Assembly: GCA_017591395.1 (NCBI GenBank)
Contig: WEDG01007697.1
Coordinates: 54,472 to 118,471 of the forward strand
Source: Schistocephalus solidus
Lineage: Eukaryota > Platyhelminthes > Cestoda > Diphyllobothriidea > Diphyllobothriidae
Length of the DNA: 64,000 nt
Direction of reading: 5' to 3'
The first letter of the stretch is position 1, and every line of letters starts with the position of its first letter. The notes under the pieces were generated by a model. That model did not search any database. It saw only the letters and a list, made by a program, of their open reading frames with translations, and was not told where the DNA came from. Shown here piece after piece: positions 55,262 through 64,000 of this stretch. A program made the position numbers and the translations under genes.

Positions 55262-58029
55262 AAACTCACATTCATGTACACCAATGCACAGAGTATGTTA
55301 TCGAAGCTCAACGAGCTTAAAATTCATTTCTGTGAACTGTCTCCTGATATAATTTCCCTAACAGAAACCTGGTTGTCCCAACACGTGGACGACCGGGAGG
55401 TTACTATGACTGGCTTCCAACTTTTAAGAAAAGACAGGAAAGAGCGTCAAGGAGGTGGCGCAGTTACATATGTGAAAAAAACTTACAGTTTTAGACAAAA
55501 CGGATAACTTGACGTCTACTTACCAGGCGATATGGCTATCCATAAAAGTGCCAGGTTCATCAAGTCTAGATTTCCTGACAGTCTACCGTCCACCGAGAAG
55601 AGACCCCGTAGCCAACGCTTTTCTGCTAGATGAGCTTGAAAAGATTGCTACACGGTCGGATATCGTGATCATGGGTGACTTTTATGCGCTTCACATCGAC
55701 CGGAGCTTGGCCTGTGCATATAGCTCTGATCTAGCCTTTGTCGGTTGCCTTCTGAGCATGACGCTAAAGCTACTTCTCACACAGCATGTCACCTTTTCAA
55801 CAAGTTTGCGCGAAGGACAACAGTCAAATTGTCTGGACCTCGTTCTCACGAAGACGCAGGGCAGCATTAACGAAGTGTAATGTCTACCGCCGCTAGATAA
55901 AAGTGACCACCTTGTACTGCGATGGGAGTATTCACTATTTTCTATACCAGAAAGACCCACAACAGTGAGAAGGAATATAGCGCAAGGCGATTTCGGTGGA
56001 ATGCGGGCCAAACTCATGCGCACTCAGTGGGAACCTTGATTCTTTGAAACATAACCGAGGACTGAAGAACGTTCCGGGACGTACTGCACAGGCTCATCGA
56101 AAATAACTGTCTGATTTTGAAAAAGAGGTTAACCAACATACCGTGATGGCTTATGCAGGCCTTAAAAATCGAAGTTAAAAAAAGCGGAGATTTTGGAAAA
56201 AATAACTTACGAACGGACGTCCTGTATCTCTCAATGCGTACAAAATGCAGAGAAATCGGGTCAAAGGTCTTATTGTTAGAACAAGACAGAATTTCGAAGT
56301 GGACCTGCTTAACTGGGCCACCATGAACCCAAAACGGTTTTGCAGTTATCTCAGGCAGAATACACGGAAAAATGATAAGATACCCCTGCTGAGGGCCGCT
56401 GAGGGCATAGACCTTACTGAAGACGGAGCGAAGGCTGATCATCTTACTGAATGTTTCCGGTCAGCTTTCACAAAGGAAACGAGATACGTTTACCCTGTCT
56501 ATGTCTTCGAAGTGGATACAATAGTCGAAACTGTTCAATTTACCAAGACTCTTGTCCTCAATGAACTTTTGAGGTTAAAGGAATCTGAGTTACCGGGTCA
56601 CGATGAATTACCTAACAAGATCTTGAAAGAGCTCGCGTGAGATTTGGCAAAACCACACTCTACGCTTTTTCAAACATCCTTCGAGGCCGGAGGTCTACTA
56701 GCAGATTGGAAATCCGCATGGATTACGCCGCTCTATAAAGCTGGAAGCCGAGTCTCCACAAACAATTATCGACTTTTCAGCCTTACTTCAATTTGCTGCA
56801 AATTATGAAAAAATAATTAAGCAACAACTAATGCAGTTCCTAGAACATAACCATCTGCATTCTGAGGTCCAGCACGGTTTCCGTATAGGTAGATCCTGCG
56901 TCACAAATTTGCTCTAATGTTTAGAACGTTGGACTGAGGCGGTCGATAGAGGAAATACGGTGCACGCAGTCCATATCAACTTCAAAAGGCTTTCGATAGC
57001 GTCCCGCACCACCGCCTTCTTTATCAACCCAACCGCATAAGAGTAAGAGTTAGACTTCTGACATGGATAGAAAACTTCCTAATTGGCCACTCACAAACTG
57101 TCCATATCAGCGACAAGCAGTCGGCTAAGGTTGAGGTTGAGAGTGGTGTTCCCCAAGGCTCTGTTCTCCGCCCTATTTGTTCATTGTCTACATCAAAGAT
57201 TGTGCCAACGAACTGGATTGCGATATTGCCATGTTTGCCGATGATCTCAAACTTTGGCGCGTCATTCAAACTGCGGCTGATGAAGAGAACTTGCAGGCAA
57301 ACTTAAATTAACTCCAAAAATGGTCAAATGACTGACTCTTTCCGTTCAATGAGAGCAAGTGCAATATCATACGAGTGGGGAAAAGCAATCCTTCTAATCG
57401 TATGGTTTACCAACTAAATGACATTCCATTGAAAGAATTGGATGCCCCAAAGGACCTGGGAGTCTGGATAACGCCCTCGCTTAAACCCTCCCCTATATTG
57501 CGCAAAGGTAGCGAAGTCAGTGATGTGGATGCTGTACCTCGTCAAACGAGTTTTTTCAGCCTTCACTACCGACTGATTCCTCAAAGTCTTCGGAACCTTC
57601 GTTCGGCCGCATTTGGAGTCCACTTTCTAAGCTTGAAAGCCCTGGACGGCGAAGGACATCATTATCCTCGAAACGGTCCAAAGGCGAGCAACCAAACTTA
57701 TCCTTGGACATGGCTCACAGCCTTATGAAACTCGGCAGTTGAATCTCAATCTCTTTCCATTGCACTATAGACAGCTTCGTTGGAGACTTGATATTAAAAT
57801 TCCGCGTACAACGCGTTCAAGACTGTTGTCTTGTCCCAGGTGATTTCTTCGAGTTGGCAACAACAACGAACTTGAGAGGTCCTCCTCTCAAATAACGTGT
57901 GACTGGAGCTGGCTAGACACTCGGAAGTATTTTTTCTCCATAAGAGTAGTCGTAGCTTGGAAAAATCTTCATCTGGATTTTGTTGTGTCAGAATACCTGG
58001 AGGCTTTTAAGCGAAAGTTAGATCGATAA
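55262..58029 (+). pseudogene. Endonuclease and RT (ORF2) of the CR1-like LINE
   Basis: Endonuclease: YTNAQSMLSKLNELK, SLTETWLSQ (catalytic Glu), GGGAVTYVKK, a stop at 55505, then TVYRPPRRD, IVIMGDFYALHID (GDFN changed to GDFY), SNCLDLVLT and SDHLVLRWEY. RT: GHDELPNKILKEL, LADWKSAWITPLYKAGSR, QHGFRIGRSC, then the catalytic AMFADDLKLWRVIQ near 57235, LKELDAPKDLGVWITPSLKP, and a C-terminal tail ending FKRKLDR near 58027. At least six frame changes or stops separate these. All landmarks are in the expected order. Confidence 0.9.
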
Positions 58030-58672
58030 AATAGTGCAAGCTACAACACTAACGGAAAGCTGCAAGTGCGACGTCAGAAAATAAGGTTTTTATAATACTA
58101 GTAACTATATTTGAGGAACATATCTTTGTGTTTATTATTTTCATTCGAGGGCTCCCACTCTCCCATAAATCCCATTCGGAGGTCTCCGAGGTCTTCCCTG
58201 CTTAACTATCGGCACACCTTTGTAACAATGTGAGCGTTCACATCAGCCGAGCCTGGCGGCCATAGTCCATGCAGTCTAAGAACGTTCTCCCTTGGTTTGA
58301 ACCGAAATAGACCGAGGATTTTCTGGGCGGATCTTTCTGCCTTGAAATCACTCGGCGAACTTTGCAACCAGCAAGAGAGTGTCTGGCTGCATCTTCCGCA
58401 CTTCAGTGATGTTCCAGGTCACCTCCGCGATGCCCTTCGTTGGCCTTCCCCCTAAGGGCGACATTTTTTTCTCCTATATATCACTGGAAGTTTTTTTCCC
58501 TGTCTGCTCTTTTTCAATTATGTTCCACCCAGTTGGCTCATATCAACTGACCTCGTCAACATCCCGGGATACTATTTTTTGATACCACAACTCATATGTA
58601 CAAAAAGGAATTCAAAGGTAACTCACCTATATCGCCTTCAAATATACTGATACTAATAAAGAGCTGAAAGTC
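58030..58672 (+). repeat. 3'UTR and ATACTG tail of the CR1-like LINE
   Basis: The UTR contains a degenerate partner of 43451-43903 over about 480 bp. An apparent open frame at 58379-58582 (VGLPPKGDIFFSY) has a counterpart at 43.6 kb (VGPHPKGDSFF), but the similarity is at DNA level and the frame is not kept at the ends. The element ends atatactgatactaataaag. Confidence 0.75.
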
Positions 58673-58984
58673 GTCCAATCGTTATTGGTTCCACCATAGA
58701 GTTATATTTCCCAGTATATCTCTGACATTTGTCTTCTCATAAGTTAGTAGTCCCCCTTCCAAATGTTTCTTTCCCAAGTTTAGTGTAAATTTTGTTTGGA
58801 AAAAAGTGCGTACGCGAAGTAAAGCGTAATTTTATCGCTTGTGTTTCCGCGATACTTTTTGATCGACGCTTATATGTTGGATCACACACTTGCATACGTG
58901 TAAATTAAAAAGCCACCTGGCCGGCCAGGCAGTAGATTTGTCGATATTTAATTGTTACCCCTTTGCGTATTCAACGCAGATGAC
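58673..58984. other. No gene recognised
   Basis: AT-rich sequence between the CR1-like element and an inverted RT scrap. Confidence 0.5.
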
Positions 58985-59165
58985 TTCAGTTCATATGTTT
59001 ATGTTATCTGCAAGCATGACAGCTTCACAATCTAGGTCATTGAGACAGTCGTTCATGTAGATTAGGAAGAGTAGGGGGCCGAAAACCGATCATTGTGGAA
59101 CACCAAATTCTACTTTTACTCATTCTGTGCTAGAGTTTCCAAAAACATCTCTCTGTTCTCTGTGC
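58985..59165 (-). pseudogene. CR1-like RT scrap in opposite orientation
   Basis: Minus reading gives VEFGVPQ, a stop, SVFGPLLFLIYMNDCLNDLD, then CEAVMLADNINI. This is the RT B-C motif region with the usual FADD changed to LADN. It abuts the plus-strand element that begins at about 59170. Confidence 0.75.
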
Positions 59166-59169
59166 AGGA

Positions 59170-61880
59170 CTTCAGTATATCTCATTCAGTATTAATCAAA
59201 CTTCCGATCAGGATCTCATTTTCATAACAGAACGCTACAAAGCCAGTGAGAAGAAAAATGCCCTCATTGTTGGGGATCTTAACGCTCCTTGTATTGACTG
59301 GAAAACATGAACTGCGCAGGGAATGTCAAATAATTTCAACCAAAAACTACTAAAATGGGCAACAGAAAAACCTATCTGTCAGTACGTCACCTTTGTAACA
59401 TGGAAGAGAGAAGGACGACAGTCAAACTGTCTTGATCTGATTTTTACCCGAGATTAGGGAATGTGCTAGACCTACAGGATCAACGGACATTAGGGTCAAG
59501 TGATCACAATATGCTGTACTTTGAGTACTTACTGTTTTCCAAACCAAATTTGCCCGATAGTTGGGAAAGAAACATTTGGAAGGGGGACTTCTCACTTATG
59601 AGAAGACAAATGTCAGAGATATCCTGGAAAACAGATGTAAATGGGGGAACAAATAACGATTGGATGACTTTGAGCTCATTTTTGAAAATGATCGTTTGCC
59701 TCAACTGTCTTCTTATAAGAAAAACAACCACAAACCGCCCAAAGTGGATAAACTCAAACTTTCAGGCCTCTTTAAAAATAGAAGACGCTTTGGGAGGCGT
59801 TACAGACAAACCAGCTCCGATGCTCACTTACGGAAATATAAGCAGCAACGCAACGTTTGTAAAAGCGAGGCTACTAAGCTGCGAAGGAAATTTGAACTAA
59901 ACATTCTGCAAAAATCTTTGGAAAATCCGAAAACGCTAAATGACTATAAAGGGAGTACAAAGAGAACTCATGAAATGATTTCTGCACTTATGTCTGCAGA
60001 CGGAAAACTGGAGACCGATGACCAGGTTAAAGCCTCCCTTCTTTCCAAATTCTTTCAGACCATCTTCAACAGAGGGCCTTATACTTATGCTGCTATGCCA
60101 TTCGTTTGGCAACCTATTTTTTACCCCATCATTCCCTTCCTCCATCTCCTCCTCACTGACCATAGTTAGGACCGAATTACTCCGTATAAAGCCTGCCAAT
60201 TCACCTGGGCCGGACAGAATTCCTGCATTAGCACTTAGCTAACTTGTTGACGAACTGTAAAAAACCACTGTGTATTACATTCCAAAAGTCCTTTGAAGAA
60301 AGCAAACGCCCTGAAGAATGGAAGTAGGCATTCATCGCCTCGATCTATAAAGGATGCTCAGGACTAAACTGTGAAAATTACTGCCCTGGCAGTTTAACTT
60401 GCATACCGTGTAAATTAATGGAATGTATTATCAAGATGCATTTGATGTGCTATCAGGATAACAACCAACTCTTATGCCATGTCCAAAACGGCTTCCATCC
60501 AGGTCGTTCCTGTCTCACGAGTGCCCTTCAGTCGCACAAGAAATGGGCAAAGGCCACAGATAAGGGTTATCCAGTAGATGTCGTATTTTTTGACTTCAAG
60601 AAGGCCTTTGATAGCATACCACAAGGCTTATTTTACAGAAGATTTGGGACGTAATAATTCGAGGAAAACTTTTCAATTGGATCAAGATTTTCTTGTCTTT
60701 CAGAGTACAGAGAGTTTTTGTTGGAAACTCTAGCTCGGAATGGGAAAAAGTAGAAAGTGGTGTTCCACAGGGTTCTGTTTTTGACCCCCCTACTCTTTCT
60801 TATCTACGCGAACGACTTTCTCAATGGCCTAAATTTTGAAGCTGTCATGTTTGCAAATGACATAAAATATGGACTGAAGTCAACTGCACTGACGACGCAA
60901 AAGAGTTACAATCGAATATCAACAAACTAAGTGCATGAGCAGCCAGATGGCTTCTTACGTTTAACGTATCCAAGTATGTGATCCTACACATAAGCGCATG
61001 TCGAAAAGTATCTCTTAAACACCGGTTCTTTATTGATGGCACTGCATTAAATGAGGTAGCAACACACGCATGTGAACAACTGTGAATTTTATGCCCTCAT
61101 TGCACTGTTAGTTAGCATTCCAGAAGGCAACATGTACACTACATTGGATCAGATGTGCATTTAAAATATTCCCCCTTGATTTCTTCGGAAAAATCTTTGG
61201 CATCTTCGTGAGACCACATTTAGATTATGAAATACCAGCCTGGATGCCGTGGATGAAGAAAGATACTTACCTCCTCGAACAGGTGCAACGGAGAGCAACG
61301 CAGATGGTCAAAGGTCTTACAACTTAACCGTACCGAGACAAATTGAAATAGCTTGACTTATTTCCTCTTTCCTACAGGTTCTTAGGGTGAAGCCTGCTCT
61401 GCACATTCCCGATTGTCCGGGACCATGATTCCTCCCTGAGAATGGAGGATTTCTTCGAGTTTGCCTGCACAACTCATATGCGTTGTCAATAGTGAACGCA
61501 CGCGATTAAACCTCAGTTTTTTTCAGCCCATGACGGTACGACCTTGGAACTCTTTACCAATTGAGACGCATACCGCTGACATCATTTCTGATTTCAAAAG
61601 AATGTTTGATGGCATAATATATGAAAAAAGACGACCCTCACAACATGATGACTTAAAACCAGCCTTTTAAAATCTTTCGGGCTCTACTTTTCTTCCCCAA
61701 TTTTTCGCTTATAACTGTGAAACTGCCTTTGAAGTTAAATGATGCTTTGACTCAAAACTTTTTAAATGTACACCATTTATATTGGCTGTACATATGCAAT
61801 GATAAATTTATATTAATAGGGTCATCTAGGGCAATACCTGTTACCCTTCAAAAATATCCGATATACAAATAAAGTTCTCT
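59170..61880 (+). pseudogene. CR1-like LINE, 5'-truncated, endonuclease to 3' tail
   Basis: Begins inside the endonuclease: NALIVGDLNAPCIDWKT, WKREGRQSNCLDLIFTRD, then LGSSDHNMLYFEY. The linker spans 59500-60170 in two overlapping frames. RT: AFIASIYKGCSGLNCENY, VQNGFHPGRSCLTSALQ, VVFFDFKKAFDSIPQGL, VESGVPQGSVF, then VMFANDIKYG, where FADD has become FAND so a catalytic Asp is lost. Tail: FVRPHLDYEIPAWMPW, LEQVQRRATQMVKGL, VRPWNSLPIETHTAD, stop near 61670. The 3'UTR ends near 61880 with ccgatatacaaataaag. Many frame breaks. Confidence 0.9.
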
Positions 61881-62029
61881 ACAATAATCCTAATGTATTT
61901 AACAGTAAAAGCTTAGGAACTTGTAGACCGCATAAATTTTACTTTCCACCCACACTTTCATTCCTAAACTTTACTTCCCCAACACAGAGTCTTCCTTTTT
62001 TATAAACACTAATGAGCTTTTCTGCATTC

Positions 62030-62321
62030 CACAAATACGCTCAGTATATTTTCGCTCAACGTGAGGTTAGTAGTGAAAAAAATAACTGAGCAAAGAATTG
62101 TAGATTTTGAATTTGACCCCTATAGTATGTGCATCACAGAATCTTGGACTCATGCTCTTATTTAGGACTCGACGCTCGCTTTAGATAATTTTAGTTCATA
62201 TCAATAAGACCCCTGTAAAATACGTGGAGGTGGTTGTCTTCTTTACGTTAGATCGCAACTTGTACATTCCAGTTACGATCATAGCATTCCTTCGTTTTCC
62301 GGAAATACTTGTTTTGTTTCA
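62030..62321 (+). pseudogene. CR1-like endonuclease, first part (interrupted by a nested insertion)
   Basis: Plus reading gives FSLNVRLVVKKITEQRIVDF, DPYSMCITESWTHALI (catalytic Glu in TES), DSTLALDNFSSYQ and RGGGCLLYVRSQLVHSS, then CFVSV at 62320. The frame contains at least three stops. Its continuation lies beyond a minus-strand insertion, at 62885. Confidence 0.75.
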
Positions 62322-62884
62322 GTCATCAGTTCAGTTCAGTTCAGTCCAGTTCAGTGTATTTGCTGAAAATAGGCTTACGCCTTTGAAATCCCTATTTGTT
62401 ACATAAAATAAGCAAGAATAAGAAGCAAATTAAAGAAGTAACAGTCAAGTGAATGCAGGCAGATTTACGTGGTACACTGATATTGTTAAGGTTAAGTAGT
62501 CACATAGTCTTCGTGGTGCTGTAACATATGTATGTCAAGCCGATGTTTGAATGTATACACAGACTGGGACATAACAATTGCCTCAAGTAGGTTATTCTAC
62601 GGTTCCACGACACGGTTGGTGAAAAACTACTTCCTTACATCCAATCTTACTTGGGGCACACTTAGTTTGAATGGATGACCTTGGAGATTTTTCTTAGTGG
62701 CAAGTTGAAAAAAGTCATCACACAGGAGGGCGCAATCCATGCCACGCACGATACGGAAGGTTTGTATCAAGTCTCCGCGCAACTGCCTATAACTCAGAGG
62801 ATAGAGCTTTAGCATAAGAAAAAAGCCATAATTTGCTGTGTCTATAATCCTCCTTGTTATGCCGGCAAGAAAGTCTGCCATGTG
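62322..62884 (-). pseudogene. CR1-like LINE 3' end nested in another LINE
   Basis: From 62881 the minus strand reads LMLKLYPLSYRQLRGDLIQT, FRIVRGMDCALLCDDFFQ and LQGHPFKLSVPQVRLDVRK, the RT C-terminus. The 3'UTR then ends at 62322-62355 in ACTGA pentamers (ttcagttcagttcag in plus reading) after aatagggatttcaaaggcg. This is a short 5'-truncated insertion. Confidence 0.85.
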
Positions 62885-63170
62885 AACTCTTTCAAAAAGT
62901 TACAGAAGCTACGCTTGATGTCAAAAAAGTTGTAGGAGACTTTAATTTGTCAGAAATTGACTGGCAGGCAAATACCTATCCACTAAAATTTGAGAACTTG
63001 TTGAACACGATTGATTTTTCAAACATGTCTCAATAAGTCACCTCAGTGACGAAAAAAGATAGTATTAAGGATTTACTTTTTACTATCTACGTCTATCCTT
63101 TGCTTATGAAATCCCATCAAACACTTTTTACAAATGATCACGCATTCGTTCATTATTGTTTTCTATTCTC
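62885..63170 (+). pseudogene. CR1-like endonuclease, second part
   Basis: After the nested insertion the plus strand resumes LFQKVTEATLDVKKVVGDFN, LSEIDWQANTYPLKFE, then VTSVTKKDSIKDLLFTIYV and HQTLFTNDHAFVHY. VGDFN...IDW is the endonuclease motif that should follow the 62030-62321 part. Together the two pieces make most of one endonuclease domain. Confidence 0.75.
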
Positions 63171-63962
63171 CTCCTCTGTAAAGCCAGAAATAAAACGCCG
63201 CCAAGGTCATTTACGGCCTCACCGTCGCAATCCCTAGTTAACTCTGCACGGAAACCGACCTTGATTCATCTTTTGGGGTCCCAAGAAAACAGTACTCCTT
63301 TTATTCATTCTCAAGACGGCAGAACTTCTCCTATTTCCATACCCACGCCAAGTTTTCCCGTTATTCCTGATAAACCAACGCAGATTTTTAGCTCAAAGGC
63401 AAGTCCGGCTAAAGTTTCAACCACTCGAAACCCGCAAAAATTTAGCTTCTCCACGAAAACTACTCCGCCACGATCGCCTATTTCTCCTGAAAACATCCCC
63501 ATCCCAACTACATCGAATTTCCAGCTACCACCCAGACCTCATACTGAGGCTGATAAACGAAACATACAAGCCTTCTCGCCCAAAATTAGTGCTTCTGAGC
63601 CACTTGCAACAGTGCATACCCACCCCGCAGTCAATTTTCTCCACGGTCGTTTCCCCAGTTATCTCTCAATACGAAGAGTCCTGCTGGGCTACAAGACTCA
63701 CCTGACCTTCTGTGTCATTTTAATCGGAATACTTTGCAGTTTCCTGTCCAGGGATTTCCTGGACATGTCCCCAATAGCTAGCGGTTGTGCTCAATGCCCC
63801 TGTCTGTCATTTCCACCTCCATATTTTACTCCCCTTCGACCACCTCAGGCGCGTATGATCCAACAACCTTTTTACCAGAACAGGGTCCGAGCGCCCGCCC
63901 CCCGTAAACTCTCTCGTCGATTCCATTTGCAAAACGACGTTTCCGTTCTGCCCTTTATTTAA
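63156..63962 (+). CDS. Unassigned 268-codon Ser/Pro-rich open frame
   Basis: One plus frame stays open from 63156 to TAA at 63960-63962. The first 15 or so codons overlap the end of the LINE endonuclease relic, so the real start is unknown. Residues 15-150 are rich in Ser, Pro and Thr (PIPTTSNFQLPPRPHTEA). Around residues 180-198 is a hydrophobic stretch (THLTFCVILIGILCSFLS) that could span a membrane, followed by a Cys/Pro-rich and then basic end. I do not recognise it. It could be a host exon or an ORF1-like part of a retroelement. It is the longest frame here without a mobile-element motif or lesion. Confidence 0.35.
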   Translation: MFSILLLCKARNKTPPRSFTASPSQSLVNSARKPTLIHLLGSQENSTPFIHSQDGRTSPISIPTPSFPVIPDKPTQIFSSKASPAKVSTTRNPQKFSFSTKTTPPRSPISPENIPIPTTSNFQLPPRPHTEADKRNIQAFSPKISASEPLATVHTHPAVNFLHGRFPSYLSIRRVLLGYKTHLTFCVILIGILCSFLSRDFLDMSPIASGCAQCPCLSFPPPYFTPLRPPQARMIQQPFYQNRVRAPAPRKLSRRFHLQNDVSVLPFI

Positions 63963-64000
63963 CGTACTTTAGAGCAGACTAAGAGGCAAACTGAAGAAAG

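Larger units (their letters stand above)
53690..58672 (+). mobile_element. CR1-like LINE, nearly complete but decayed
   Basis: Plus-strand element with an ORF1-like region, endonuclease, RT and a ~640-bp 3'UTR ending in ATACTG repeats. It is the most complete CR1-like copy in the window and the source-like relative of the LINE piece fused to Y14 at 43.5-43.9 kb. Frameshifts and stops occur in all coding parts. Confidence 0.8.

Overview
The window looks like nuclear DNA of a parasitic flatworm, most likely a tapeworm of the diphyllobothriid type (Schistocephalus, Spirometra or Dibothriocephalus relatives). I infer this from AT-rich non-coding DNA, a small spliced secreted-protein gene with short introns, and a mix of decayed APE-type LINEs, CR1-like LINEs, Penelope-like elements (PLEs), Ty3/gypsy pieces and tRNA-derived SINEs. 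The species is inference from remembered families; no search was run. Nothing here is bacterial: there are no operons, rRNA or CRISPR arrays.

Layout. 1-18 kb is mostly AT-rich and gene-poor. It holds an (ACT)n microsatellite, scattered SINEs and two PLE pieces, plus two candidate exons on the minus strand (9.9 and 13.6 kb) that end in perfect GTAAGT donors. 18-35 kb is dominated by one LINE family with a C-terminal C2H2 zinc-finger array. It contains tandem 3'UTR fragments, an old degraded copy (19.7-21.6 kb), and two long copies placed head to head: A on minus, 22.8-28.15 kb, and B on plus, 30.55-35.1 kb. The 2.4-kb spacer between them carries a relic exon of a secreted-protein family. A PLE endonuclease piece and a 370-bp-spaced repeat resembling a hammerhead ribozyme lie at 21.6-22.7 kb.

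35.9-37.8 kb is a second PLE lineage. 38.4-39.6 kb is the best host gene: TATA box, three exons, signal peptide, about 207 residues, AATAAA overlapping the stop. 40.6-45.1 kb holds a pair of ~390-bp direct repeats around PLE and gypsy debris and a retrocopy of the exon-junction protein Y14 (RBM8A) fused in the same orientation to a LINE 3' end. 47.5-63.2 kb is CR1-like LINE territory, including one nearly complete but decayed plus-strand element (53.7-58.7 kb), gypsy RNase H/integrase debris (49.6-51 kb) and a nested insertion (62-63.2 kb). The window ends with an unexplained 268-codon Ser/Pro-rich open frame.

Apart from the secreted-protein gene, nearly every coding trace belongs to mobile elements, and most are broken by frameshifts and stops. 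The main points of interest are the Y14-LINE chimera, the large inverted LINE pair with a low-divergence patch, the variable zinc-finger tail, and the ribozyme-like repeats.
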